Below, piece by piece: positions 9,601 to 17,200 of a stretch of DNA of 64,000 nt. Every line of letters begins with the position of its first letter. Position 1 is the stretch's first letter. A program made the translations under genes and the position numbers. Source of the DNA: an uncultured Bacteroidales bacterium (lineage in GTDB: Bacteria > Bacteroidota > Bacteroidia > Bacteroidales > Bacteroidaceae). The stretch is from the NCBI GenBank assembly GCA_902800305.1, contig CADCDP010000003.1, positions 1-64,000 of the forward strand, given 5' to 3'. The notes under the pieces are model-generated. The model was given only the letters and a program-made list of their open reading frames with translations. It was not told the DNA's origin and did no database searches.

Positions 9601-10872
9601 GACATGGTGGGTGCATTCGACAGCCAGGGTCGCTGCATGGGTGTGGCTTACATCAGCCATAACCCCAACACGTCTCAAACACAACTCTTCTTGACCATCT
9701 TCGACGACGAAGCCCAATCGAACAAGTCGCTCACCTTCAAGCTGTGGCACCACCAGACGGGGCAGATTCTGCTCTTAGAGACTGACCGCAAGGTGACTTT
9801 CGCAGCCAGCGAGGTAGTGGGTAGCGTCGATGCGCCCGTGATGATGACAGCTGGGTCGCTCTACTATCAGCAACTGTCTGTCTCTCCTGGATGGAACTGG
9901 ATTTCGTTCAATGTAGCCAACAAGGACTATCGCGAACCGTTGAAGATGCTCAGCCAGTTCTCTTGGCAGGACGGCGACATCGTGACAGACGACACCGACG
10001 ACTTCACCTTCATCTATAACGAAGAGTTGGGTATGTGGCTTTCCAACAAGAGCGGCGATATGGAGGGCATGATGATTTCCACGAAACGAAGCTATCGTGT
10101 TTACGTGAAACGTTACGATGCAGCCGAAATTCCTGGCTCCCCACTGAAGGAAGAGAGCCAACGCACCATCCCCGTGAAGCATGGCTGGAACAATATCGGT
10201 TACACACCGCTGGTGAACCTGCCCGTCTCCACCGCTATGGCCGACTATACAGGCATAGCTCGCAACCACGACGTACTGAAGAGCCGCGAAGAGTTTGCCG
10301 TATTCACCGAGACGAACAGTGGCGGAGGCTATTGGTCTGGCTCACTACAGTACATGAAACCAGGCGAGGGCTACATGCTCTACCGTAACAGTGAGAGCAC
10401 GGCTTCGTTCCACTATCCTTACTACGAACCAGGTAGCGTCTTCTTCGAAAACACTTCGGCAAAGATGCGCACCCCACAAAGCTATGCCCACAACATGTCG
10501 CTGGCAGCCAGCATAGAGGGCATCGAACTGCAGGAGGGCGACCACCTATTAGCCTTCAGCGATGGAGAGCTGCGTGGCGAGGCCGTAGCTATCGATTCGG
10601 TTTACTACCTCAGCATCGCTGGTGAGGAGAAAGCTCCGCTGTCGTTCGCCATCGAGCGTGAAGGCGAAATTATCGCCACCACAGCCGATGTCATGTCCTA
10701 CGAGAGCAATGCCATCATCGGTTCGCCCACAGCGCCTACAGCCATCAGCTTCGTGCATAGCGACCTGCCCCAACAGGATGGTTGGTACACCATCGCTGGC
10801 CACAAGCTGCAAGGCAAGCCACAGCGCAAGGGCGTGTACATCTTTAATGGTAAAAAACAAATAATTAAATAG
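643..10872 (+). CDS. Giant secreted multidomain surface protein (3409 residues)
   Basis: The start is ATG 643, the first one after the promoter. A signal peptide covers about residues 1-36 (hydrophobic core, ending AWSA). Visible domains in order: a fibronectin-III-like segment (about 315-416); a GLUG/beta-helix-like region with KPFKGVFEGNGHSL (about 543-773); a second FN3-like domain (826-916); two carboxypeptidase-regulatory-like folds (917-986, 1016-1083); a long region I do not recognise; two LamG/concanavalin-like domains (about 2333-2503, 2533-2720); an Ig/BACON-like segment (2847-2953); a module with MVGAFDSQGRCMGVA (about 2983-3066); paired GWNWISFNV and GWNNIGYTP repeats (3083-3260); and a final tail GWYTIAGH...GVYIFNGKKQIIK resembling Por/type IX C-terminal signals. 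It is probably exported and held on the surface as an adhesin or scaffold. No catalytic motif was seen. It starts an operon with two lipoprotein genes. Confidence 0.85.
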   Translation: MDNTMNTEQSKRKVGTWLTAMLLTMMAWVIPQGAWSADGIFDTPSQAFSWYSKGPGCIHLKILVHDASAKRSLKNAYFGLKDAEGSVDFLKVAEESSSNKSWIQAEFHNLLAKSDGQIIHVTNDDGTKPFNNVGTTPLYYCTVSRESSNGNCYAELDWYYPSRLAGRKMTLFLHDASVWEVGDGKQHKYEAGNKDLGTITFDDIMFEAYDAFPGTEAEDASMIRIPVASDHAIEWLEVTYEDAHGTKKTLPRITLEQNSYSAFINIPANEAHHNVTITGNIVMTSLNKDDFPDKSWSSVVAGPVTIKIGTIGMVHGPKFLKSEVDSVGSVVLSWQVPDPKEEDLLDGDVFDIQRSLTGKEEDFQSLQAQVMYEQDSATYTFIDSTLVSSLTAELIDAQLGIPLVRYRVIRAATQQLWGIDKNCTSAYTQPQFTTLSLPELEWAKAAWSNEEEHKVNVSWEYKKSSNSVIYVWDDRAEMRVEMLLYNRAGQRVDSIARVLTEAERRAKKVELQLPRSCVKYEMNIVVDGKTSPIGKGEGEVYIQIRNQNDWDKFIGRIDSGNERQNAILINDVTLGSGADIPTSENKPFKGVFEGNGHSLDIQYTWGNAHVAPLRYMGQGAIVAHLTLKGRTSGQNSYYSALATVVTGGKVFIEDCRVSATIKSGMQESYASSFICSMKSPSLLYMNNCLFDGCITWDNPYNNKKTQNIGGFISNRPNGAFVSLNNCYFNPSSIDIEPSQKGCFTFVRNTGDASDTGGIRLTDCYYKTKMGTAQGSQSDTAPDNWCWKNGAPVVKQMAFSTPLHDTTCKVGTPDHQFYFQSTGKIDPTSLEATTNLQKSVLLKWQKTEGTVDYFEVWRRTIEEDGEWEMVDTQLSDLEYEDKTVSPVYTYQYKVCSINDCEGRDSTFTEIVPGNCIQTGKVEGFVCFSDGTGIPNVRVTASPSGSGADPLLSRSCVTDESGFYSIDSLKYWGPQVGNYQLTLTGVSREDLADNCQDGIPVTFNDKTNYEKNYSFTVTKGVRFSGLVMYRGTSIPVHGAHFMVDGLEVRSGRGPVESDFEGKFSFRMLKAPHTIQAVMDGHDFYQEGFYYENNQKDDIYFGVDVAQVYFYDDTRVKLIGRVAGGKKQGELPLGNSLSTNNLGDNLKMVLTLEGDNASWLVFDNLHRSIIERDTTYIHQKHSSLDKNEYHTRVHTTRHRMEVWPDSLTGEYQVELPPVKWKIQQITADGYATLFQEGKTSDVIDLTDSLTLHTDVITGEWRSRAGEDITQVEEVYHAKYNRIYRSPVLLERKQVGFDKFDYFGEKSFTMRTLTGEKHTIDIAYPVTTTDAKTKKEFTTTKYTFSYPVFSTDRGYGIQLSAVERYYYNNNVQSDTVDVVKLDGGLVTIRNGFISGTHRDTLSLDQNGEGNYVLRAEQRPYLLTGKDALQTVTFTLERDGVTFEGEPLKGYVFSQYAKQGAKDILSINTPVLVDILRDPPGSGSSAKLTKGSTLKLAYQMDMAWKGGVSIGIKAGSGQDFYTGLWAGIGTGGNYGQVGHSKGVFNTSVDIVFSGTGQRAFSYTLTAAEDISTDTGSTMVGANADLYMGMETNLFVRPAVAIQAINDSVFRVNGGNLASGRMVEIARGYGQQGDTLHLVRTEVLGYGQTLESTFVHSQQYIVKQLIPSLAKECEDLMFTGTREEAEALANALGQRIYLSLINDKKSENFATLNTDAKNNYVYNTTNKDHQHTDQSKMNYIIVLPNGDDGSVQEDKVKDICNTMSTWINMIARNEREKLEATNKMKNFEVDGGGTVSYSEDFATEYSNTTSYNWFATDFTHNYFANPDPDKDDYGDIERTRFAMAEMLTILGNTAGKFLASMFATKNIGGSSVESIERNTTNPLSEYDISFVGLKWSLNLTPVAAFAVTPKNNETTKYNRKESFTIKMDKKSHLDFDVYYATPIDSRADTEVDSRTDVFVEENFLNNVDYMEYFLDRDVGSRDIVHDMVKPRGFLYRTRGGATVRTWENERKTLFYRHGTVLDERTKKIENPVIKMDKQSISGVPMGEPARFKLYMTNESEHPEAIGGSLQYFTLYHDETTNPHGARLIVDGLPLSRNGITVEAVPGKVNEKTLEVYAGEDFDYENLKIGLISPGDVQCVQEVSFSVHYLRTAGNVEIATPGDKWIMNTDAPFDNQHGWYMPIIISGFDKNQKNFDHIELQYKESTRGDDYWTNLCAFYADSTLYKQATGTHEMIPENGNIVTKFYGEGTVMEKAYDLRARLYCRNGNNFITNDSKVLSGIKDTRRPQLFGTPEPINGIVGAGENIIFNFSEAIEHNYLQQATNFQVVGETNETALTEEPSLLFTGSGYAETDARRNFANKNMTIDLMVRPDEKNVAMPIFSHGTDGRRLQLWITEDWHLRAVIDSITFESTKTLKKGMLQHVALILDNDHKQAMLYNDSIIGSYDSVVYNGYGSLIFGATNEVDTSDRKHYSGRMLEARLWNRAMTESLLNTYGKRLLTGFELGLANYYPMNDGESNYAIDKAQGANAELHGADWALPQGMSLSLDFDEQKPVKGMQIDHKLMERSTEQDYTLMFWFKTNKRGQGALLSNGSGRKTDADAVNKFFIGFEAGQLKYRTNGREFLLGTQWADDRWHHFALTVDRSHKVASLYVDRELRSSFATDTLGGMRGDDFYVGNMVWHNAGADSKTLHSQNALTGHIDEIALFAQALPYTLLKRYSTKSPSGQEKGLLIHMGFNHQERQLNNNLELRPFALNSLVKYDKDGNPTEEHDSVFVEPVDYVLQHIDQSYGAHVQASKELRNLNFSFVGRNNSLLVNIDELDSRINKRNVYVTVTDIPDMNGNYMASPATVEFFIDRNPLRWECRSRSEEIHEMGSRFDDDYMFDVKVLNNSGTSHIYTVKDLPRWLTVDKETDVIDPQGEHTLHFSVSKDLNVGSYDEIIYLTDENGLAEPLALTIRKDGETPTWIVDEERKHFSMNLVGQVRLGDALVTDKEDMVGAFDSQGRCMGVAYISHNPNTSQTQLFLTIFDDEAQSNKSLTFKLWHHQTGQILLLETDRKVTFAASEVVGSVDAPVMMTAGSLYYQQLSVSPGWNWISFNVANKDYREPLKMLSQFSWQDGDIVTDDTDDFTFIYNEELGMWLSNKSGDMEGMMISTKRSYRVYVKRYDAAEIPGSPLKEESQRTIPVKHGWNNIGYTPLVNLPVSTAMADYTGIARNHDVLKSREEFAVFTETNSGGGYWSGSLQYMKPGEGYMLYRNSESTASFHYPYYEPGSVFFENTSAKMRTPQSYAHNMSLAASIEGIELQEGDHLLAFSDGELRGEAVAIDSVYYLSIAGEEKAPLSFAIEREGEIIATTADVMSYESNAIIGSPTAPTAISFVHSDLPQQDGWYTIAGHKLQGKPQRKGVYIFNGKKQIIK

Positions 10873-10882
10873 TATTTGAACG

Positions 10883-11683
10883 ATGAATTATAAATCTTTT
10901 ATAGCAACGATGGCAGCCCTCACCTTAGTGTGGGGCTGCTCATCAAGCGACGACGACAACGGTAAGCCTACCTTCAACAACCAAACCGTCCCCTCCACCT
11001 TCCAAGCCAGTCCGAACCCTCACTGGGCAGTCGATATGACCGACACCCAGGAGCCTCCACAGTGGACGGCACCAGACCCTGCAATGTATGAAAACAAGAT
11101 GATAGTTCTGCTACGTCTGCAAGAAGAACTGGTGCCATTCTCCACCGATGCCGACCTGATGGCCGTGTTCGTGGACGATGAATGTCGTGCGCTATCCCAA
11201 CGCTCAGGAACCGCTTCCAAAGTGTATTTCGTGTTCAACATACACAGCAGGAACACATACGTCACTGAGAAGTACAAAATCTGCTACTACAGCGGTGGAC
11301 TCAAGCAACTCTTCGTTTTAGAAGGGGAAGACACCTTCCGTAACGAAATGAATGTAGGTTTCGACACCGAATTTGCCCCAGCACTCATCAACGGCTCCAC
11401 GAAGTATCCCGTGAAGACCGCTTTCACCGTCAATCTCTCGTCCATCGATAGCACGGAGATAGAAAAGAGCGAGGGTGACCGCGTGGCCGTATTTGTAGGC
11501 GACGAGTGTCGTGGCGTAGGAAACCCCGAAGCCCCCTTCACCGTCTTTGGCTACAAGCAGAATGAACAAGGTGAAGTCTATTACTATAGCCAAAATCAGG
11601 GTGGCATCTTCACAGCAACTCAACCTATCACCCTCGCTGGAGATACGCTCACTTATAAATTAGAATACGAAATAGAACAATAA
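10883..11683 (+). CDS. Lipoprotein with two AVFVxDECR modules
   Basis: 266 residues. The N-terminus has a short basic region, a hydrophobic stretch and the lipobox LVWGC (Cys19), so it is a probable lipoprotein. Two repeats of roughly 100 residues follow, centred on AVFVDDECRALSQ (about residue 93) and AVFVGDECRGVG (about residue 201). The same core appears near the C-terminus of the giant upstream protein (MVGAFDSQGRCMGVA), which suggests a shared structural module. The gene starts 10 bases after the giant gene and its TAA overlaps the next ATG (TAATG), so the genes are almost certainly co-transcribed and translationally coupled. Function unknown; probably part of the same surface assembly. 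Confidence 0.8.
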   Translation: MNYKSFIATMAALTLVWGCSSSDDDNGKPTFNNQTVPSTFQASPNPHWAVDMTDTQEPPQWTAPDPAMYENKMIVLLRLQEELVPFSTDADLMAVFVDDECRALSQRSGTASKVYFVFNIHSRNTYVTEKYKICYYSGGLKQLFVLEGEDTFRNEMNVGFDTEFAPALINGSTKYPVKTAFTVNLSSIDSTEIEKSEGDRVAVFVGDECRGVGNPEAPFTVFGYKQNEQGEVYYYSQNQGGIFTATQPITLAGDTLTYKLEYEIEQ

Positions 11684-12621
11684 TGAAAACTAAATTAAGC
11701 ATTTTATTGACGGCAGGACTACTGGCAGCCTGCTCGTCGGACAACGAGACTCAACCCGAAGCACCCGTGCGCCATATCAGAGTGGTAGTCAACGAACGTC
11801 CCATGATAAGCAACGAGGCAAAAGTGCGTGGAGCAGAAACACGTGCTGAAATTACAACGACTTCAACACTTAATGGGTTCACGATGTATGGCATATTCAA
11901 TGGATCCCATAAGTATACGGTAACGAAGAATACTGATGATAATACGTGGTTGATAGACCCCAAGGGATGGATTATCGATGATGATATCAAAGATAACACC
12001 GTCGTTCCATTTTATGCCTACACAACCAACGGCTCTTGTAGCGAATTCAATCTGGAAGAGGGAACTGGAAAGCCATATATTAACTTCGCAGTTCCAGAAG
12101 ATGCCTTCGAACAGCATGACCTGCTGGTTGCCCAAACCTCTGCATCCTACAGTGGCCATGGCGGTGAAGTGGGCACGGTTTCCCTCACCTTCGACCATGC
12201 CTGTGCAGCTGTAGCGTTCAACGTGAGTATGTCGGAAAAGGTGAAGACCAAACTTGGTAACAATAAACTGACCGTAAAGAGTATCGTGCTGAAAAACGTC
12301 AACAAATCGGGCAAATATTATTTTGATAAAGGCTGGAAAGAAGTCAGCGGTTCTTCCGACTACACGCTAAATCACAGCGATATTGAATTCACTACGACTG
12401 AGCAGCAACCTCTGATAGTTGTCGACAACCATCCACGCGACTACTTATTCATGATTCCGCAGTCACACACAGCTAAAGACATCCCAGGAACTTATTTGGA
12501 AATAAACTACGAGTTTACAGGACAGACACAAACGAGTGCCACCATCCCTCTTGATATCAATTGGGAAGCGGGGTGGGAATACACCATAAACATTTTACTC
12601 GGAACAAGTTTAATAAAATAG
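11683..12621 (+). CDS. Fimbrillin family (Mfa-like) lipoprotein
   Basis: 312 residues. Lipobox GLLAAC (Cys17), then a beta-rich protein with marks of the Bacteroidales fimbrillin-like family: VSLTFDHACAAVAFNV in the middle, FMIPQSH in the later part, and an ending WEAGWEYTINILLG. These are lipid-anchored fimbrial subunits or relatives, assembled on the cell surface after proteolytic maturation. An arginine-containing stretch (VRGAETRAE, about residues 48-56) could hold the maturation site; that is inference. Start overlaps the preceding stop. Confidence 0.82.
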   Translation: MKTKLSILLTAGLLAACSSDNETQPEAPVRHIRVVVNERPMISNEAKVRGAETRAEITTTSTLNGFTMYGIFNGSHKYTVTKNTDDNTWLIDPKGWIIDDDIKDNTVVPFYAYTTNGSCSEFNLEEGTGKPYINFAVPEDAFEQHDLLVAQTSASYSGHGGEVGTVSLTFDHACAAVAFNVSMSEKVKTKLGNNKLTVKSIVLKNVNKSGKYYFDKGWKEVSGSSDYTLNHSDIEFTTTEQQPLIVVDNHPRDYLFMIPQSHTAKDIPGTYLEINYEFTGQTQTSATIPLDINWEAGWEYTINILLGTSLIK

Positions 12622-12629
12622 AAGAAAGT

Positions 12630-12794
12630 ATGAAAAAGACTTACGATAAGCCATCCACAGCTGTTTTCTATATCGCCATCAACAATATACTTGCTTACAG
12701 CGTAAAGCAGTATCGTGATGGAGGGTCAACCACAGTGGGTGGTGACGAAGAAGATGAAGTGACTCCTTCTAAAAGTAGCATTTGGGGGGATTGA
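12630..12794 (+). CDS. Small protein of 54 residues, end of the surface operon
   Basis: Starts MKKTYDKPSTAVFYIAINNI and ends in a Gly/Asp/Glu-rich tail (GGSTTVGGDEEDEV). The start is ATG 12630, 9 bases after the fimbrillin stop; an in-frame upstream extension would overlap that gene and is unlikely. Bacteroidales carry many short proteins of the pattern MKK-Y-KP-hydrophobic-Gly/Asp-rich, of unknown function, often beside surface or secretion genes. No signal peptidase site is obvious. It is followed by a strong hairpin that ends the operon. Confidence 0.6.
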   Translation: MKKTYDKPSTAVFYIAINNILAYSVKQYRDGGSTTVGGDEEDEVTPSKSSIWGD

Positions 12795-12865
12795 ACAAGA
12801 CAAAAGACGATACGTCAAAACAGGCAGCCTCGTCACCTCTGAATCGCACCCGACGACTCCGACTC

Positions 12866-12909
12866 ATCGCACCCGTCGTGTACGGCATTCCGTACCCGAC
12901 GGGTGCGAT
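12866..12909. terminator. Long bidirectional hairpin between convergent genes
   Basis: A 44-base near-perfect inverted repeat: 13 pairs (ATCGCACCCGTCG/CGACGGGTGCGAT), one mismatch, 6 pairs (GTACGG/CCGTAC) and a CATT loop. It is followed by TTTATATACTTTTT. A shorter related sequence, ATCGCACCCGACG, lies just upstream at 12843-12855. It sits between the plus-strand surface operon and the minus-strand efflux operon and can terminate both. Confidence 0.8.
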
Positions 12910-12910
12910 T

Positions 12911-14182
12911 TTATATACTTTTTCTCCGATACTCAGCCACACGCAGCTGGTAGGTGGCACAGGCCGAGACCCAATGGCTCTGGGCTTGGGTGTGGAGGCT
13001 GATGGCATCGAGCAGGTCGGTCAGGGTGGTGGTGCCTGCTCCGTAGAAGATGCGCTGCATACGCAGGTTCTCTTGCGCTGACTCCACGGATGCCTTGGCG
13101 ATGGAGATTTGCTGGTAGGCCTCTTCGAGGTTGTTCCATGCGGCTTGAAGGTCTATCTCTAATTTCTCTTGTGCCTCCATGCGGTCGTTCTCGGCTTGCA
13201 GACACTGGAGTTTGGCTTTCCTCACGGCATGAGTGCCGCCCCACCAGTCGCTAATGGGCACAGAAAGGGTGGCGAACACGAGGCCGTTGGTGAGGTCGTG
13301 ATGGTCGATGGTCTGGTAGAAGCCGTTGACTCCCACGGCTACGGAGGGCAATAGCTTTCCACGTTCCATCTTGACTTGGAGGTGCTTGGCTTCTTCGTTC
13401 TTTTGAGAAAGTGCCCATTCCTCACGATGCTGGATGGCTTCGTCCGTTGGACACAGATAGGTGACGGGGAGGGAGGGCGACAGGAAGGTGGAAGTGGGGT
13501 GGATGCGGTCGATGCCCTCTCCCACCCCAACCGTCTGTGCCAGCAGGAGCTTCACGATGCTGATGCCGTTCTCCAGTTCGAGGCGGTGGGAGGCCAGTTC
13601 CTGTTGTTTCAGCTGCACACGCAGAAGGTCGTTGTGGGTGGTCACACCTGCATCGACATAGTGCTTCGTGAGCCTATACACCTCGTCGAGCTGGGTCTTC
13701 ACCGAGTCGAGGGTGACCACGTTGCTTTGCAGGGAGACGAGTTGCCAGTAGTATTGTGCCACCTGCAGTTCGATGTCCTTCTCTGTCATCTGGAGTTGCA
13801 GCTGGTTGACTTCCTGCCCAAGGGCTGCCAGTTGGTTGCCATAGACGATTTGTCCTCCTTGGAAGAGGGGTTGCACGGCCATCACGCTGCCCACAAATCC
13901 TTTCTTCACCAAAGAGATGGGCATGGTGCTTCCTCCTGCTGGCATGGAGCCTTGCAGGATGTCGTCGAAGCCTTGGAAGCCGACGGCATGGGCACTGACT
14001 TGGGGGAAGAAATTGGTGCGAGCCTTGGCTCTGTCTGCTTTGGCAGCCTCCACGTTGAGCCGTGCATTTTTCAGTGTACGGTTGTTCTCCACAGCCATCT
14101 GTTGCAGCTGTTCCAAGGTGTACTCCTGGGCAGAAAGACCACAAGAGCATAAAACACATATTGTCAATAGAATCTTTTTCAT
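12911..14182 (-). CDS. Outer-membrane efflux protein (TolC family)
   Basis: 423 residues with a signal peptide (MKKILLTICVLCSCGLSAQ). The mature N-terminus YTLEQLQQMAVENNRTLKNARLNVEAAKADRAKARTNF... and the second-half repeat (EKLEIDLQAAWNNLEEAYQQISIAKASVESAQENLRM) are the alpha-helical barrel halves of TolC-type channels. It provides the outer-membrane exit duct of a tripartite pump. It is the last gene of the minus-strand operon adaptor-pump-channel, 21 bases after the pump gene. Length is normal for the family. The substrate cannot be read from sequence. Confidence 0.9.
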   Translation of the reverse strand: MKKILLTICVLCSCGLSAQEYTLEQLQQMAVENNRTLKNARLNVEAAKADRAKARTNFFPQVSAHAVGFQGFDDILQGSMPAGGSTMPISLVKKGFVGSVMAVQPLFQGGQIVYGNQLAALGQEVNQLQLQMTEKDIELQVAQYYWQLVSLQSNVVTLDSVKTQLDEVYRLTKHYVDAGVTTHNDLLRVQLKQQELASHRLELENGISIVKLLLAQTVGVGEGIDRIHPTSTFLSPSLPVTYLCPTDEAIQHREEWALSQKNEEAKHLQVKMERGKLLPSVAVGVNGFYQTIDHHDLTNGLVFATLSVPISDWWGGTHAVRKAKLQCLQAENDRMEAQEKLEIDLQAAWNNLEEAYQQISIAKASVESAQENLRMQRIFYGAGTTTLTDLLDAISLHTQAQSHWVSACATYQLRVAEYRRKSI

Positions 14183-14203
14183 TTTTCACTTTTCCCTTTT
14201 CAC

Positions 14204-17200
14204 TTATTTTGTACTAACCTTCCAATAAACAACGGGGAGCATGGTGACCACCATGATGAGCGAGCCGATGCCCCCTGCAAAGATGGTGACTCCCACGGGC
14301 ATCCAGAACGAACTCTGGGCGATAATCATCGGCACCACACCCACGGCAGTCGTGGCAGTGGTGAGGAAGATGGGCACCATGCGACGCTTGCCAGCCTCGT
14401 AGGCAGCCTGTTTCACAGCCTTGTTGTAGGCATCCTTATCTACTGTCCAGTCGCCATGCTTTGCCACGTGCTGCTGGATGAGGTCGATGGCATGTTCGAA
14501 AATCAGAATCTCGTTGCGCATAATCATTCCCATCAGGGTGATGAGTCCGAAGATAGAGGTCAGGCCCAATGCGCGATTCATCAGCCCCAGACCTATCAGC
14601 GCACCAGGAATCATCAACGCCAAAGCCGCCATGCAGATGGTCGTGATGCCATATTTCTTGAAGTTGAACAATAGGAAGAAGAACACAATGACCATGGCGA
14701 TGGCGATGCCACCAAAAATCTGTGGCAAAGCCTCGTCGCCATATTCTATCTCACCGCCCACCTCGCTGCGAACGCCCTGTGGCAGCACGAGTTCCTCCTG
14801 CATGATGCGGGCTATTTCCTGTTCTATTGGAGCGGTATAGACACCCTGCACAAACTGAGCCGCCACCGTGATGCAACGCTCTCCACCACGATGCACTATG
14901 CGACTCTCGCTCCACAGAGGTGCCACATCAGCAATTTGTCGGAGAGGCACGGTGGTGTTGGTGGACAGTTGAGGGCTAACAGTTGAGAGTTGAGAGCCTG
15001 CAGCCGACACCATTGATGTGGGCGATGCAATGCCGAGGTTGGCTATGTCGGAGAAAGTCATGTCGGCATCGTCCTTCACCACAACGGGAAGTTCGTAGTT
15101 ACCCTCCCATATCTGCCCTACCCGCAAGTCGCTGGATGTGGCACTAAGCGCCAGTTGTGCAGTAGTGCGAGTGACACCCAATTGGGCTGACGTGACAGGG
15201 TCAAGTTCCACATTGATGATGGGATATGGCTGGAGATAATCGGTATGAACCCACTCCAGTTCTGGCATCTTCCGCATCCGTTCCATCAGCCGCTCAGCCA
15301 CCACGTGCAGCGAGTCGAGGTTGTCGCCATAGAAGCGGTATTCCAGTTCGTTTACTTCCAAATAATCCAATCTCTTGAACTTCACGTAGGCATTAGGGAA
15401 AGCCTCACCCAGCAGGGGCTGATACTTCTTCAAGAGTGCCAGCGTCGCCTTGTCCGAAGTCGTGTTCACAATGAACTGTGCATAGTTCTTTCCTGCCATC
15501 TGAGGCGCGTAGGCATCCATGAATCGGGGCGAGGAACAACCGATGAAGCCCGTGATGCCCACTACATCATCATCTTGCTCCAAAACGTGACGCACAGAAT
15601 CAGCCACCACCTCCGTCTCTGCCAATCCCTTACCTTCAGGCAAGAAAATCTCCACCGCAAACTGGTCGCGGTCAGCGTAGGGGAACAGACGTATCTTCAG
15701 CGTCGGTGCAATGAGCGTGGAAATCAGAATGACAGCAATACCTCCAAGGATGGTCGCCCATGGGTGGCGGAAGGTCCAATCAAGCACCTTGTCGTATGTC
15801 CTCTGCACCCACTTCGTGATGGCGTTGCCGTCAGTCTTCACCTTGGTCGGCTTAATCAGACGCACCTCCAAGAACGGAATCACCGTCACCGCCAAGAAGA
15901 GCGACACCATCAGGTTAATTGTGATGGTCCAGGGGAAAGACTCCAGACAATCATGGAACATACCCTTCATCGTGAGGAGGAAGGGAAAGAAAATCGTGCA
16001 AATGCAGATAGTGGCGAGCATCATCGGCATAAAGTACTGCTTGGCAGAATCAACCGCAGCCCGTTTCGGTTCATAGCCCTTACCTAAGTATTCCAAATAC
16101 CCATCAATCACCACGATGGAGTTATCTACCACCATTCCCAACACTACAATGAGCGCCGCCAAAGTCACGATGTTCAGTTCGATGCCAGCAAGATACATGA
16201 TGGCCACAGAGACAAACGTGCTGAGAGGAATGGTGATGGCTGCCACAATGGCCGAGCGCAACGGGAACAGCACCATCATCACCAAAATGATGATTGCCAT
16301 TGAGATGAGCAGGTCGCGCAGGAAGTCGCTCACGCTCATGCTCACCACCTTGGGCTTGTCGGCAATGCGCGTCACCTTCACATCCTCAGGGAGTTCGTTC
16401 GCACGGAAAGCATCCAGCACCTTGTCCACCTCCTTACCATACTCCACCACGTTGTTGCCTGGTGTCATCTCCATCGACAGCAACACACAAGGATGACCAT
16501 CCTGCTCAATGCGGCTCGACATCGGCTCATACTCCCTGACCACACGAGCCACATCCCTCACACGTGCCACCTTGCCTGTGACAGGGTCGGAGAAGATAAT
16601 CTGATTGGCAACCTCCTCCTCCGAGTTCTCCTGCGCCTCCACATGGATGGGTATTTGCTGGTCGTCGTCGTCAATGCCTCCACTCATGGTGGTGATGCCC
16701 TGAGCCTGAAGGCGAGAAAAGAGCATCTGCTGACCAATGCCGTAGGCTTGCAGACGCTGACGGTCGATATAAAGACTGATTTGTTCTTTCTGTTCACCAA
16801 ACATTTTCACGTTGGCAACCGAGGGGATACGACGCAGGCGGTCACTCAGGTCGTCGCTATATGCTTTCAGTTCACGGTAACTGCGCTGGTCACTCTCGAT
16901 GGCGATGAGCAATGCCGACGTGTTACCGAAGTCGTCGTTCACCACAATGCCCAGCACCCCCGACGGCAACTGCGCCTTAAAGCCATTCAGCCCATGCTTG
17001 ATTTTGCTCCACACCTCATCCTTGTTATTCACGTCATCGTTCAGTTTCACCATCACGATGCACATGCCATTCTGCGAGGTCGTAGTGGTCTTCACACGAT
17101 TCACCTCCCCAAACGTGAAAAGGTAACGCTCCAGCGGACGAGCCACTTGCTGCTCCACCTCCTCACTCGTGGCACCTGGATAGACAGCAATCACCACCCC

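Noticed and set aside
13376..14152. 258-residue frame antisense to the TolC-family gene
   Set aside because: It is the codon-position shadow of a clear outer-membrane factor; no start signal, no recognisable motif, His-rich composition typical of such shadows.
15245..16087. 280-residue frame antisense to the RND pump
   Set aside because: A shadow of a conserved pump gene; low-complexity His/Arg-rich product.
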